DNA of 64,000 bases from Chitinophagaceae bacterium (GCA_947452965.1 CANGEW010000002.1:62001-126000); one strand, 5' to 3'; positions 10,254-19,674 are shown, counted from the stretch's first letter. Notes: generated from the sequence alone by a model not told the origin. Translations and numbers: made by a program.

Positions 10254-10865
10254 ATGAACTACAATAAAATACGTTTTGAAGAAGAAACTCCCGAAGCTTT
10301 ACCCGAAAATCCAATGGAAAAAATGATGAGCGGATGGATGTTCGACAAAAAATTTATTGAACAAAGAAAAGTATTCCTATGGGGTGCCGTAGATGATAAA
10401 AGCGCAAAAGAAATTACAGACAGGTTATTGTATCTTGAAGCAATTGCTCCAGGAAAAGAAATCACTTTCTATATAAATAGTCCTGGTGGAATAGTTACCA
10501 GCGGAATGGTCATTTACGATACCATGCAAATGATTAGCTCTCCGGTAAGTACCGTTTGTATGGGCATGGCAGCTAGCATGGGAAGTATCTTGTTAAGTGG
10601 TGGTGCCAAAGGAAAACGATTTATTTTCCCTCATGGTGAAGTAATGATACATCAGCCAAGCGGTGGCGGACGCGGAACCAGTGCGGACTTGGAAATTATG
10701 GCTATCCAGATGCAAAAAACCAAAGAAATGGGCGCAAAACTGTTGGCAGATAATTGCGGACAAACCTATGAAAAAGTGATGAAAGATTTTGACAGAGATT
10801 ATTGGATGGATGCAAAAGAATCCATTGCCTATGGAATTGTAGATAAATTATTACAAAAATTATAA
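10254..10865 (+). CDS. clpP: ATP-dependent Clp protease proteolytic subunit, copy 2 (paralogue)
   Basis: A second ClpP homologue of 203 residues with the catalytic triad Ser108 (GMAASMG), His133 (MIHQP) and Asp182 (DRDYW). It differs from copy 1 at the N-terminus: the usual propeptide and DVYSRL segment is replaced by an acidic stretch (FEEETPEALPENP) and FIEQRKVFLWG. Retention of the triad argues it is active, and a two-component ClpP1P2-type barrel is possible (inference). It is followed by a clear terminator, so clpX is transcribed from its own promoter. Confidence 0.93.
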   Translation: MNYNKIRFEEETPEALPENPMEKMMSGWMFDKKFIEQRKVFLWGAVDDKSAKEITDRLLYLEAIAPGKEITFYINSPGGIVTSGMVIYDTMQMISSPVSTVCMGMAASMGSILLSGGAKGKRFIFPHGEVMIHQPSGGGRGTSADLEIMAIQMQKTKEMGAKLLADNCGQTYEKVMKDFDRDYWMDAKESIAYGIVDKLLQKL

Positions 10866-10875
10866 TTTAAATGAG

Positions 10876-10900
10876 ATCCCGCAAATGCGGGATTTTTTTA
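10876..10900 (+). terminator. Terminator after the clpP pair
   Basis: Perfect 8-bp stem ATCCCGCA / TGCGGGAT with a 2-nt loop, followed by TTTTTTTA, 10 bp after the second clpP stop. Confidence 0.9.
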
Positions 10901-10944
10901 TGTAACTATATCCTTATTAAAGCATTTCTCTTAACGATGTTTAT

Positions 10945-10952
10945 TATCTTTG
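10945..10952 (+). promoter_or_regulatory. -7 promoter element of clpX
   Basis: TATCTTTG matches TAnnTTTG exactly. Transcription would start near 10956, after the TTG codon at 10950. This excludes that codon as the start and supports ATG at 10980. No clear -33 TTG is visible. Confidence 0.65.
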
Positions 10953-10979
10953 AGCCTCAATTTATTTTATCTACATTTT

Positions 10980-12218
10980 ATGGCTAAGCAACAAAGTATT
11001 CATTGCTCTTTTTGTGGCAGAGGAAAAGAAGACGTTAAAATTTTAATTGCTGGGAACGATAGTCATATTTGCGAAAATTGTGTAGAACATGCTCAAGAAA
11101 TTGTTCATCAAGAAGTAACTCAAAAAAATTCACCTTCCAATAAATCAGCGAATTCTAACCTTACGGTTAAAAAGCCGATGGAAATCAAAAAATTCTTAGA
11201 TGAATATGTAATTGGTCAAGATGATGCTAAAAAAGTATTAGCGGTAGCTGTATATAATCATTACAAAAGAATTCAACAACAAACCGATAACAGCGTAGAA
11301 ATTGAAAAGAGTAATATTGTAATGGTGGGTGAAACGGGAACAGGAAAAACGTTACTAGCCAAATCAATCGCCAGAATGCTCAATGTGCCCTTTGCCATTG
11401 TAGATGCTACAGTGTTTACAGAAGCTGGCTATGTGGGAGAGGATGTTGAAAGTATGCTTAGTCGGTTGTTACAAACTTGTAATTATGATGTAGCTGCTGC
11501 AGAAAGAGGCATTGTTTTTATTGATGAAATAGATAAAATTGCTCGTAAAAGCGATAATCCTTCCATTACAAGAGATGTAAGCGGAGAAGGTGTTCAGCAA
11601 GGACTTTTAAAATTGTTAGAAGGCAGTGAGGTACTCGCTCCACCACAAGGAGGCAGAAAGCATCCCGATCAAAAATTAATTAAGGTCAACACTCATAACA
11701 TATTATTTATTTGTGGCGGCGCTTTTGATGGAGTAGATAAAATCATTGCAAGAAGAGTTAACACCAATTCCATAGGATTTAATGTAAATAAAGAGTTACA
11801 GGCTTTACAAAACAATAATTTATTACAATTTGTAAATGCGGTTGACCTAAAACAGTTTGGATTAATTCCGGAGCTTTTAGGCCGTATTCCAGTTGTAACC
11901 TATTTGAATCCATTAGATGCAACAACCTTGCGCAGCATTCTTACAGAGCCAAAAAATGCACTTATCAAACAATTTACTAAGTTATTTGAATTGGAAGGGA
12001 TCTTATTGCATTTTGAAGAGACGGTTTTTGACTTTATGGTAGAAAAAGCACTCGAATATAAATTAGGTGCTCGTGGATTAAGAAGTATTTGCGAAAGCAT
12101 CTTAACCGATGCTATGTATGAACTTCCTTCACAAAAAGTAACCGAATACCATGTCACATTAGAGTATGCCGAAAAGAAGTTCAATACTTCAAAATTAAGT
12201 ATGTTGAAAGTGGCTTAA
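10980..12218 (+). CDS. clpX: ATP-dependent Clp protease ATP-binding subunit ClpX
   Basis: The AAA+ unfoldase that recognises tagged substrates and feeds ClpP. From ATG at 10980 it is 412 residues. The N-terminal zinc-binding domain has paired Cys motifs (CSFCGRG and CENC). The Walker A is GETGTGKT and the Walker B is [10 protein letters not shown]. The GYVGEDVE and [10 protein letters not shown] pore and sensor regions and the C-terminal ARGLRSICE sensor-2 arginine are present. The longer reading frame from TTG at 10950 is rejected because it begins inside the -7 promoter element. It lies directly after the two clpP genes, but behind a terminator and with its own promoter. Confidence 0.96.
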   Translation: MAKQQSIHCSFCGRGKEDVKILIAGNDSHICENCVEHAQEIVHQEVTQKNSPSNKSANSNLTVKKPMEIKKFLDEYVIGQDDAKKVLAVAVYNHYKRIQQQTDNSVEIEKSNIVMVGETGTGKTLLAKSIARMLNVPFAIVDATVFTEAGYVGEDVESMLSRLLQTCNYDVAAAERGIVFIDEIDKIARKSDNPSITRDVSGEGVQQGLLKLLEGSEVLAPPQGGRKHPDQKLIKVNTHNILFICGGAFDGVDKIIARRVNTNSIGFNVNKELQALQNNNLLQFVNAVDLKQFGLIPELLGRIPVVTYLNPLDATTLRSILTEPKNALIKQFTKLFELEGILLHFEETVFDFMVEKALEYKLGARGLRSICESILTDAMYELPSQKVTEYHVTLEYAEKKFNTSKLSMLKVA

Positions 12219-12284
12219 TTACTAGATTTAATTAGGCTATCTTTTATTTTCAAATTAATTTCGTTTTAATAAAAAAATTTAACA

Positions 12285-13550
12285 ATGGTTGATGTAATTC
12301 TTGGTTTGCAATGGGGAGATGAAGGCAAAGGAAAAATTGTAGATTATTTTGCAAAAAACTATGATGTAATTGCAAGATTTCAAGGCGGGCCCAATGCCGG
12401 ACATACCTTGTATGTTGGAGATAAGAAAATTGTACTACACCAAATACCTTCTGGTATTTTTCATGCAGATAAAATCAATTTAATTGGTAATGGCGTTGTA
12501 TTGGATGTAGTGACACTTAGAAAAGAATGTAATGCCGTAGCTGAATTTGGAGTAGACGTTACGAAAAATCTATTCATCAGCGAAAGAACCCACTTAATTC
12601 TTCCAACGCATCGTGCACTTGACAAAGCCAGTGAATTATCTAAAGGTCAAGATAAAATTGGAAGTACTTTAAAAGGTATCGGTCCAGCGTATATGGATAA
12701 AACCGGCAGAAATGGATTGCGAGTGGGCGACTTATTACAACCTGATTTCTTACAACAATATGAATCATTAAAAAATAAACATCTCCAGTTACTTAATAAT
12801 TTCAATTTTGAAGAAGATATTACTCAGTGGGAACAAGAGTTTTTTGAAAGTATCCAGTTTGTTAAAGGTTTGAATATTATTAATGGAGAATACTTTATCA
12901 ATAAGTTATTAAATAACGGAAAAAAAGTGCTAGCGGAAGGTGCGCAAGGAAGTATGTTAGACGTTGATTTTGGAACCTTTCCATTTGTAACAAGTAGCAA
13001 TACTACATCAGCAGGAGTATGTTCGGGATTAGGAATTGCTCCACAAAAAATAAAAGATATCATTGGTATCACAAAAGCATATTGTACACGAGTAGGTAGC
13101 GGTCCATTTCCAACTGAACTGCTTGATGAAACAGGAGATTTTTTAAGAAAAGCCGGAAATGAATTTGGTAGTACAACGGGTAGACCACGACGTTGTGGCT
13201 GGATTGACTTAGTAGCATTGCATTTTGCTTGTATGATTAATGGCGTTACTAAAATTGTAATGACAAAAGCAGATATTTTGGATTCAATGACAGAATTAAA
13301 AGTATGCGATAGTTATTTATTAAATGGCGAAAAAATTACTGAAGTACCCTATCAGATGAATCGACTTTCTATTGAACCAGCTTATACAAGTTTTAAAGGA
13401 TGGAATACAGATGTATCAAAAGTGTCAGCGTATGCTGATATGCCTCAAGAAATGAAAACTTATATCAATCACATCAATCAGTTTCTAGGTGTGCCGGTTT
13501 CGTATATTAGCAACGGACCTGGAAGAGAACAACTTGTGTCAATAAATTAA
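12285..13550 (+). CDS. purA: Adenylosuccinate synthetase
   Basis: A 421-residue enzyme that joins IMP and aspartate using GTP, the first step from IMP to AMP. Hallmarks are the N-terminal GLQWGDEGKGKIVD phosphate loop, the NAGHT segment, the GSTLKGIGPAYMDKTGR segment, GTFPFVTSSNTT, and the C-terminal STTGRPRRCGW. Length is as expected for bacterial PurA. The gene follows clpX after 66 bp on the same strand. A near-consensus -7 element (TATCTTTT at 12239) could give it independent transcription. Nothing about it appears unusual. Confidence 0.97.
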   Translation: MVDVILGLQWGDEGKGKIVDYFAKNYDVIARFQGGPNAGHTLYVGDKKIVLHQIPSGIFHADKINLIGNGVVLDVVTLRKECNAVAEFGVDVTKNLFISERTHLILPTHRALDKASELSKGQDKIGSTLKGIGPAYMDKTGRNGLRVGDLLQPDFLQQYESLKNKHLQLLNNFNFEEDITQWEQEFFESIQFVKGLNIINGEYFINKLLNNGKKVLAEGAQGSMLDVDFGTFPFVTSSNTTSAGVCSGLGIAPQKIKDIIGITKAYCTRVGSGPFPTELLDETGDFLRKAGNEFGSTTGRPRRCGWIDLVALHFACMINGVTKIVMTKADILDSMTELKVCDSYLLNGEKITEVPYQMNRLSIEPAYTSFKGWNTDVSKVSAYADMPQEMKTYINHINQFLGVPVSYISNGPGREQLVSIN

Positions 13551-13630
13551 AAAATCTAAAAAAAAAAATTAAAAATATTTGGCTAATTAAAAAAGTCGTG
13601 GAAAATTTACACTATTAATCCCGAATAGTT

Positions 13631-14029
13631 ATGGCATCAAAATCTGAAAGCAAAAAGACAACTCCAGTTAAGAAAGCAGCAGCTCCTAAAAAAACTGCTA
13701 CTAAGAAATCATCTACTAAATCTAAATCAGAAGAAGAGGACGATGATTTCGATGAAGAAGAGGTTAAACCCAAATCATCGGCTAAGAAAAAATCAAAAGA
13801 CGACGATGATGACGATGAGGATGTAGATATCAAAGATGATTGGGAAAATGTAGAGGAAGAAGATAACTGGGATCCTGACTTTGAAGAATTTGATTTACCT
13901 AAATCAAAAAAGTCTAGTGGTTCACCCAAAAAATCAAAAAAATCAGAGGACTTTGATGATGACGATGATTTTAAAGATTTAGGATTATTTAATGATGATA
14001 TGGGAGACGATTTTGATGATGACTTTTAA
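13631..14029 (+). CDS. Highly charged low-complexity protein (Lys-rich head, Asp/Glu-rich tail), function unknown
   Basis: A 132-residue protein made almost entirely of K, S, D, E, A and P. Residues 1-35 are Lys/Ala/Ser/Thr-rich and resemble histone-H1-like tails. The rest alternates acidic runs (EEEDDD, DDDDDDED, FDDDDDF) with short Lys-Ser patches. The only order-promoting stretch is WENVEEEDNWDPDFEEFDLP, around residues 75-95. There is no signal peptide or membrane helix, so it is probably cytoplasmic and intrinsically disordered. It lies between purA and pabB and ends 8 bp before the pabB GTG start, so it is probably co-transcribed with pabB. I do not recognise a family. An opposing frame of similar length is a compositional shadow. 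Confidence 0.75.
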   Translation: MASKSESKKTTPVKKAAAPKKTATKKSSTKSKSEEEDDDFDEEEVKPKSSAKKKSKDDDDDDEDVDIKDDWENVEEEDNWDPDFEEFDLPKSKKSSGSPKKSKKSEDFDDDDDFKDLGLFNDDMGDDFDDDF

Positions 14030-14037
14030 TTTTTTTA

Positions 14038-15300
14038 GTGAAATCTAAGAACGAAATTTTTTTTGTAGAGAACACAAAAGCTTTTAAATACAAAGTGTTG
14101 AATTGGGTTAACCAGTTTGACACTTTTTGTTTTTTAGACAATAACCACTACCAATTTGAAACTCCATCATTTGATGGCTTATTAGCCGTTGGTGTAAAGC
14201 AATCAATCGAGTTACATGCCCATTCGCTATTTCAAGACATAAAAGAATTTCATACTAAGCATGCTGAATGGCTGTTCGGCCATTTTAATTATCCTTCCGC
14301 TACAAAAGATTTACAAGACTTTCCAGCAGGATATTTTTTTGTGCCGCAGTATATTATTAAAATAAAAGAACAACAGGTCACCATCATTTCTTCCACTCTT
14401 TCCCCTGAAGTTATCTTTAAAGAGATTGAAAACTATTCAGATGAGTTTACTCATCTGAATAGTAATAATGTTGAATTTAAAGAAGAGGTCTCAAAAGAAA
14501 AATATATAGAAACAATAACCCAACTTCAAAAACATATCCAACGAGGAGATTGTTATGAAATCAACTTTTGTCATAGTTTTTTCGCAAATGATGCAACCAT
14601 CAATCCGCTCTATTTATATAAGCAACTCACAAAGATTTCTCCTAATCCATTTGCTGCATTGTATAAATTAAAAGATAAATATTGCTTATGTGCCAGTCCG
14701 GAACGATTTATAAAAAAAACAGGCACAACAATTATATCCCAACCTATTAAAGGGACTTCGAAAAGATTTATTGATGATCACCAGCAAGATGAACTTTCAA
14801 AAAATAACTTATTAAAAAGTGAGAAAGATAGAAGTGAAAATGTGATGATTGTAGATTTAGTACGAAATGATTTTGGAAAAATTTGTATGGATGGAATGGT
14901 TCAGGTAAAAGAATTATTTGGTGTATACAGTTTTCCTCAGGTTCATCAAATGATAAGTACCATTCAAGGTGAAGTTTCTGAAGATACACACTGGTCAAGC
15001 ATTGTAGAAGCTTGTTTTCCTATGGGATCCATGACGGGAGCACCAAAAAAAAGGGTAATGGAGCTAATAGAGCAATATGAAATAAGCCCACGTGGACTTT
15101 TTTCAGGATCTATCGGATATATTACACCGAATGGCGATTTTGATTTTAATGTGGTAATCAGAAGTATCATTTATAATCAAATCCAAAAAACTATTTCAAT
15201 AAAAGTTGGTAGCGGTATCACTATACATAGTCAACCAGAAGAAGAATATCAAGAATGCATCATGAAAGTAGATGCCATCAGGCGGTTGGTTATTCAGTAA
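14038..15300 (+). CDS. pabB: Aminodeoxychorismate synthase component I
   Basis: A 420-residue chorismate-utilising enzyme making 4-amino-4-deoxychorismate for folate synthesis. The catalytic half contains PIKGT with Lys238, the lysine that distinguishes PabB from anthranilate synthase (which has PIAGT). It also has RSENVMIVDLVRNDFG, MTGAPKKR, GLFSGSIGY and the C-terminal GSGIT...EEEYQE signature. The start is GTG at 14038, just after the preceding gene. No glutamine amidotransferase (pabA) is adjacent. The stop is only 2 bp from the stop of the convergent transglycosylase gene. Confidence 0.93.
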   Translation: MKSKNEIFFVENTKAFKYKVLNWVNQFDTFCFLDNNHYQFETPSFDGLLAVGVKQSIELHAHSLFQDIKEFHTKHAEWLFGHFNYPSATKDLQDFPAGYFFVPQYIIKIKEQQVTIISSTLSPEVIFKEIENYSDEFTHLNSNNVEFKEEVSKEKYIETITQLQKHIQRGDCYEINFCHSFFANDATINPLYLYKQLTKISPNPFAALYKLKDKYCLCASPERFIKKTGTTIISQPIKGTSKRFIDDHQQDELSKNNLLKSEKDRSENVMIVDLVRNDFGKICMDGMVQVKELFGVYSFPQVHQMISTIQGEVSEDTHWSSIVEACFPMGSMTGAPKKRVMELIEQYEISPRGLFSGSIGYITPNGDFDFNVVIRSIIYNQIQKTISIKVGSGITIHSQPEEEYQECIMKVDAIRRLVIQ

Positions 15301-15302
15301 TC

Positions 15303-16361
15303 TTAAGGATGATTGCCAATCATTATTTGAATACATTCTTTTAGTATCTCATACTTTTTTGACAAAAACATTTCCATTTTTTCTTTTGGCAAAAAAAGAG
15401 TTACCGAATCTTGTGTGCTGATATTTTTGTCAAATTTCGGATTGTATTTTTCAAATAATGATTCTTCCATTGCAATGTTTTTGGCAATCACGGCTGCAAT
15501 ATATTTACCTGAAATAATGATACTGCTTGTGTAGCTTGTGTCAGGCTTATTAATGGCATTTTCGTTATTTTTTTTATGTTCATAAAAAACACTCGTTGAA
15601 TTTGTTTCCATTACATAATGGGTAGCAATGAACTTCTTCACATGATTTCTGCTTTCTAAAGGCAAATGGTATTGTAGTTGCCAAAAATCTCTAGATCCTG
15701 TTTTTTTAATGGCGTTGTTAACTCTTCCTAATCCTCCATTGTAAGCAGCAATCACTAATAACCAATCATCTAATTCTTGATAAAGTGATAAAAGCATTCT
15801 GGCAGCGGCATGCGTACTCTTATAATAGTCTCTTCTTTGATCATTTCCATTTTTTACTATTAATCCATATCTATTGGCTGTCTCGGGCATAAATTGCCAA
15901 GGTCCGGCTGCACCTACCCAACTAGTAGCATTCGTTTTTAGCGAGCTTTCAATAACAGCAAGATATTTTAATTCGGCAGGAATACCGTATTGAGCAAAAA
16001 TATTATCGATCAAATCAAAGTAAGGGATGGCAAAACTTTTCAGTTTAATTAATTGCTTTTCGTGAACATGCAAATAATCTCTCATAAAAAATTCCGCATT
16101 GGGATTTATCTGATTTGAGTAAGGTAATGCAGGAGAATAATGAAATTGTGTAAATAAATTTTTAAATCCATACTTTGTAAACTCATTAATGGCTAATACC
16201 TCTTCTTTTGTTGGAGTACTTTTTGATTCAATAACGTTTAATAGTATTTTTGATTCTTCTTTTTTTAGTGTGTCATTCCATACATTTTCTCCTTTTGAAA
16301 AAATCGAAATATTTGTGAGGAACATTATAAGAAGAAAAAATTTCATTATTGTAGATAGCAT
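15303..16361 (-). CDS. Exported lytic transglycosylase, MltD-like (SLT domain)
   Basis: A 352-residue peptidoglycan-cleaving enzyme. The N-terminal hydrophobic segment (MKFFLLIMFLTNISIF) is a signal peptide. The SLT domain is recognisable from IESSLKTNATSWVGAAGPWQFMP, which contains the catalytic glutamate in 'ESS', and from AAYNGGLGRV, both diagnostic of family 1 transglycosylases. The C-terminus has no obvious LysM repeats, although LPKEKMEMFLSKK resembles a degenerate one. It is the last gene of the tatA-tatC-gatA unit, starting 12 bp after the gatA stop. Translation may begin at the second Met (MKFF), 15 bp further in. Confidence 0.88.
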   Translation of the reverse strand: MLSTIMKFFLLIMFLTNISIFSKGENVWNDTLKKEESKILLNVIESKSTPTKEEVLAINEFTKYGFKNLFTQFHYSPALPYSNQINPNAEFFMRDYLHVHEKQLIKLKSFAIPYFDLIDNIFAQYGIPAELKYLAVIESSLKTNATSWVGAAGPWQFMPETANRYGLIVKNGNDQRRDYYKSTHAAARMLLSLYQELDDWLLVIAAYNGGLGRVNNAIKKTGSRDFWQLQYHLPLESRNHVKKFIATHYVMETNSTSVFYEHKKNNENAINKPDTSYTSSIIISGKYIAAVIAKNIAMEESLFEKYNPKFDKNISTQDSVTLFLPKEKMEMFLSKKYEILKECIQIMIGNHP

Positions 16362-16373
16362 GTTTGAGGTACA

Positions 16374-17813
16374 TTATAGTTCGTTCAAAATAATTCTGGA
16401 TAATCCTAATAAATTTTTCTCGTCGTTTATCTTGGTTAGTAATTGAACTCCAAAGGGCATTCCATTAGAATGCGTATAACGAGGCAATGCAATGGCGGGG
16501 ACTCCTGTTAGGTTAGCAAATACAGTAAAAATATCTGCTAAATACATTGAAATCGGGTCTTTTTGTTTGTCTCCAATTTTAAATGCTGTTGTTGGACTAG
16601 TAGGCAAAATTATGGCATCGAATTCTTTAAATAGCAGATTCATTTTATCTACCAGCAATCTTCTTACTTGTTGTGCTTTCGTATAGTACGCATCGTAATA
16701 ACCACTGCTCAATACAAAATTTCCTAACATGATTCTTCTTTTTACTTCTTTTCCAAAACCTTCTGTTCTGTTCTTTGTATAAAAATCTTGTATATCAGAA
16801 ATGGATGTTGAGGTTTGGTGTCCAAATCTGACTCCATCAAATCTCGATAAATTACTACTGGCTTCTGCAGCTGTTAATATGTAATAGGTGGGTACAATAA
16901 AGTTTAATAAATCAAAATCAACTTCTTTACAGATATGCCCTTGTTTTGCTAATTGCTGTATCGTTGCTTCAACTCCACTTTTAATTTCATTATCTAATGA
17001 GTGATGTTGCATTACATCTTTTAAGACTGCAATTTTATATTTTTTATTATTGATTTGAGATATTTCATTAGAGATACCAGATAAATGATGAGTGGGATTC
17101 ATCGTACTATCATATGAATCAGGCTTGCTAATTACTTCTAAAACTATACTTACGTCTTCAATAGACTTTCCAAAAATTCCAATTTGATCAAACGAAGACG
17201 CATAGGCAATCAGACCATATCTAGAAATACTTCCGTAGCTAGGTTTAAGTCCAATGATACCACAAAAATCTGCAGGCTGTCTTACTGAGCCACCTGTATC
17301 ACTACCGAGACTTATCATGCACATATTAGCTTGAACAGCCACAGCGCTTCCTCCAGAAGATCCTCCTGGCACTTTAGTTGTATCAAATGCATTCAATACA
17401 TTTCCATAAACAGAATTCTCATTACTGCTACCCATGGCAAATTCATCACAATTGCAATTGCCAATTATAATAGCTTCTTCATCCAGTAAATATTGAATAG
17501 CAGAAGCATTATACATTGAAACAAATCCTTTCAAAATAGATGAAGCAGCAGTTACCGTATGATCTTTATAGCAAATCACATCTTTAATTGCGATAATTAC
17601 TCCATGTAATTTTCCAATTTTCTTTTGTTGCTTTCTTTTTTTATCAAGTTCTTGAGCACGTTTGATGGCTTCTTCATGATACACTTCTACAAAAGCATTT
17701 AAATGCTGTTGTGCAGAAATGTTATTAAGATAATATCGAACAGCGGTTTCACAACCCTGATCGTTCTGTGAAAGATATTGATGATAAGATGATATGTTGC
17801 GATATGAAAACAA
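16374..17813 (-). CDS. gatA: Asp-tRNA(Asn)/Glu-tRNA(Gln) amidotransferase subunit A
   Basis: A 479-residue amidase subunit of GatCAB, which releases ammonia from glutamine to convert misacylated Glu-tRNA(Gln) or Asp-tRNA(Asn). The amidase signature is complete: catalytic Lys in AIKDVICY, the cis-Ser in GGSSGGSAVAV and the nucleophilic Ser in GSDTGGSVRQPA. Length is typical. It lies 26 bp downstream of tatC and 12 bp upstream of the transglycosylase gene. gatB and gatC are not in the window. The N-terminus aligns well, so the start seems right. Confidence 0.93.
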   Translation of the reverse strand: MFSYRNISSYHQYLSQNDQGCETAVRYYLNNISAQQHLNAFVEVYHEEAIKRAQELDKKRKQQKKIGKLHGVIIAIKDVICYKDHTVTAASSILKGFVSMYNASAIQYLLDEEAIIIGNCNCDEFAMGSSNENSVYGNVLNAFDTTKVPGGSSGGSAVAVQANMCMISLGSDTGGSVRQPADFCGIIGLKPSYGSISRYGLIAYASSFDQIGIFGKSIEDVSIVLEVISKPDSYDSTMNPTHHLSGISNEISQINNKKYKIAVLKDVMQHHSLDNEIKSGVEATIQQLAKQGHICKEVDFDLLNFIVPTYYILTAAEASSNLSRFDGVRFGHQTSTSISDIQDFYTKNRTEGFGKEVKRRIMLGNFVLSSGYYDAYYTKAQQVRRLLVDKMNLLFKEFDAIILPTSPTTAFKIGDKQKDPISMYLADIFTVFANLTGVPAIALPRYTHSNGMPFGVQLLTKINDEKNLLGLSRIILNEL

Positions 17814-17839
17814 AAGTTATGAGGGTTTTACTTTTATGA

Positions 17840-18688
17840 TTAACTCCATTCTTGCTTTTCAGCTGCTAATTGTTGTTTCTCTACTCTTGCACATAATAAA
17901 ATACTGATTTCGTATAATAACACCAATGGAATACTACAAATGATTGTGCTTAGCATATCCGGTGGTGTAATGATTGAAACTAAGATAACAATAATTAAAA
18001 TGGAATGTCTTCTATATTTTTTTAGAAAAGCTGTAGATACCACATTAATCTTTGCTAAAAAAAATAAAACTAATGGTAGTTGAAATGCTATGCCCGAGCC
18101 CATAATCAATGGCACAATTGTATTAAAGTAACTCGCGATGGTCCAAATATTTTCGATATTCTCATCTAAAGTGAAGTTTGCAAAGAAATGAATAGTGTAA
18201 GGTGCCACAATGAAGTATCCAAATAAAATACCAATAAAAAAAAGTAAGGATACCCAAAAAATTACAGCGGTGGTTTTTCTTAATTCGTTAGTTTTTAAAG
18301 CAGGCTTAATAAATTTCCAAAATTGCCAAAATATATATGGAAATGCTGCGATAAAACCTCCAATCAACACAATGTTCATAAACACGTTGAATTGCCCTGC
18401 TACGGCATTGCTTTGCATTTTAACATGAATTTCCTCAAGGCAAAGTGTGTTACTAAATCCGAGTAAATGACCAAGTTTACATAAGTAAACATAGGTAGGG
18501 AAATCAGAATGGGTGGGGCCCATTAATATTTTTTTGATAACAAAGTTGTTGTAGTAGGCAATCAGCAATGCACCTATTACAATGGCGATAACCGAACGAA
18601 AAATATGTTTTCTCAAATCATCCAAATGATCTATGAAAGACATTTCTTTTTTAGTTCCTGAAGGTTCTTTTTTTTTGAAGAGGTTCAT
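17840..18688 (-). CDS. tatC: Sec-independent (twin-arginine) translocase subunit TatC
   Basis: A 282-residue polytopic membrane protein that receives twin-arginine signal peptides and exports folded proteins with TatA. The sequence shows the family N-terminus MSFIDHLDDLRKHIFRSV, about six membrane helices and the conserved FGYFIVAPYTIHFF segment. The first codons contain an A9 tract (KKK, codons 5-7), an ordinary run for this AT-rich genome. It forms a unit with tatA upstream and gatA downstream. A hairpin between tatA and tatC suggests unequal expression of the two subunits. Confidence 0.95.
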   Translation of the reverse strand: MNLFKKKEPSGTKKEMSFIDHLDDLRKHIFRSVIAIVIGALLIAYYNNFVIKKILMGPTHSDFPTYVYLCKLGHLLGFSNTLCLEEIHVKMQSNAVAGQFNVFMNIVLIGGFIAAFPYIFWQFWKFIKPALKTNELRKTTAVIFWVSLLFFIGILFGYFIVAPYTIHFFANFTLDENIENIWTIASYFNTIVPLIMGSGIAFQLPLVLFFLAKINVVSTAFLKKYRRHSILIIVILVSIITPPDMLSTIICSIPLVLLYEISILLCARVEKQQLAAEKQEWS

Positions 18689-18730
18689 TAAAAAACAAAA
18701 GAAGATAAATAGAATAGTTCCTATAAAAGA

Positions 18731-18759
18731 AAACCTCGTATCAGTGAATAACGAGGTTT
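18731..18759 (-). terminator. Hairpin between tatA and tatC
   Basis: 9-bp inverted repeat AAACCTCGT / ACGAGGTTT with an 11-nt loop, followed on the minus strand by a T-rich stretch. It would partly terminate tatA transcripts before tatC. Confidence 0.65.
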
Positions 18760-18780
18760 TGCATAGTTAGTTGTGATTGG

Positions 18781-18999
18781 TTAACTTTTTGCACCAGAAT
18801 CAATTCTCGATGATGATTGAGAAGGTTCGTCATTCACATGTGTTTCAATTTCTCTTTTTACATTGTCTTTCGCATCTTTGAATTCTCTGATACCCTTCCC
18901 TAATCCTCTCATTAATTCAGGTAGTTTTTTTCCACCAAAAAAAAGTAGTACAATTATTAAAATTAGCAACATGTGTTGCCCTGCAAATAAATCTCCCAT
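18781..18999 (-). CDS. tatA: Twin-arginine translocase pore subunit TatA/E
   Basis: A 72-residue protein with one short membrane helix ([12 protein letters not shown]), the FGGKKLPEL hinge and an amphipathic helix ([14 protein letters not shown]), then a charged tail. This layout defines the TatA/TatE family, which polymerises to form the Tat translocation pore. It is the first gene of the tatA-tatC-gatA-transglycosylase group. Confidence 0.95.
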   Translation of the reverse strand: MGDLFAGQHMLLILIIVLLFFGGKKLPELMRGLGKGIREFKDAKDNVKREIETHVNDEPSQSSSRIDSGAKS

Positions 19000-19109
19000 A
19001 ACATTATTATTTAGAATTCAAAATTAGAAAAAAACTTTGATTAAAATATCATTGACTTCCGAAAGATTGGGTTAAAGTTACATAGGTTTAATCCCTATTG
19101 TACAAAACA

Positions 19110-19140
19110 AAAAAGCGATAACACAAGGTCATCGCTTTTT
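19110..19140 (-). terminator. Terminator after rplS
   Basis: 10-bp stem AAAAAGCGAT / ATCGCTTTTT with an 11-nt loop, located 19 bp past the rplS stop codon. Read on the minus strand the stem ends in a T-run. Confidence 0.85.
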
Positions 19141-19158
19141 AATAATAGATTTAGATTA

Positions 19159-19524
19159 CTATGCTTTTGCAGCAACTGCCATTCTTTTTTCTTTAATACG
19201 TGCACTCTTACCACTTCTTTCACGAAGGAAGTACAATTTAGCACGTCTAACACGACCCACTTTATTAAGTACAATGCTTTCGATATTAGGAGAGTATACA
19301 GGGAAAAGTCTTTCCACACCAACTCCATCACTGATCTTACGAACTGTAAAGGTTGCAGTAGCGCCCGTTCCTTGACGTTTGATCACATCTCCTTTGAAAC
19401 TTTGGATACGCTCCTTATTTCCTTCCTGAATTTTATAATTTACGGTAACGTTGTCACCTGCTTTGAAAGCTGGAAGTGTTGCTTTTTGAGTCAATTGCTC
19501 ATGAACAAAATCGATTGCGTTCAT
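19159..19524 (-). CDS. rplS: 50S ribosomal protein L19
   Basis: A 121-residue large-subunit ribosomal protein at the 30S-50S interface. It has the classic L19 body [47 protein letters not shown] and [19 protein letters not shown]. The frame is complete and no fusion is present. It is monocistronic, with its own promoter (TACCTTTG upstream) and terminator. The usual partners rimM and trmD are not adjacent. Confidence 0.97.
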   Translation of the reverse strand: MNAIDFVHEQLTQKATLPAFKAGDNVTVNYKIQEGNKERIQSFKGDVIKRQGTGATATFTVRKISDGVGVERLFPVYSPNIESIVLNKVGRVRRAKLYFLRERSGKSARIKEKRMAVAAKA

Positions 19525-19547
19525 ATTCTTTATTTTTTAAGGGACGG

Positions 19548-19555
19548 CAAAGGTA
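19548..19555 (-). promoter_or_regulatory. -7 promoter element of rplS
   Basis: The minus strand reads TACCTTTG, an exact TAnnTTTG match. The predicted leader is about 20 nt before the ATG at 19524. No clear -33 element. Confidence 0.6.
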
Positions 19556-19674
19556 AGGGATAATCTTCAAAGTGTAAAGATAAAAAGCATTTTTTTTCAT
19601 CTAATCTTATCATATCAAGTTTTGCCGTCTAACTATTACTGCTTCAATTAAATGAAATACAACTGATTAGGCCC

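Noticed and set aside
10950-10979. TTG-initiated extension of ClpX (and similar upstream extensions of PheT, the TonB receptor, UbiE and ZapA)
   Set aside because: In ClpX, PheT, the receptor and UbiE a -7 promoter element overlaps or follows the proposed start; for ZapA the extension overlaps the preceding gene. The added residues show no homology.
13615-13929. Serine-rich minus-strand frame opposite the charged protein
   Set aside because: Ser runs arise from GAT/GAC repeats read in reverse; it has no start context and lies opposite a gene with plausible operon position.
18661-18680. A9 tract at the 5' end of tatC, and another in pyrD near 28460, as frameshift sites
   Set aside because: The tracts encode ordinary KKK/KKN sequences and there is no domain boundary or known precedent; only the dnaX A10 tract combines position and stops.
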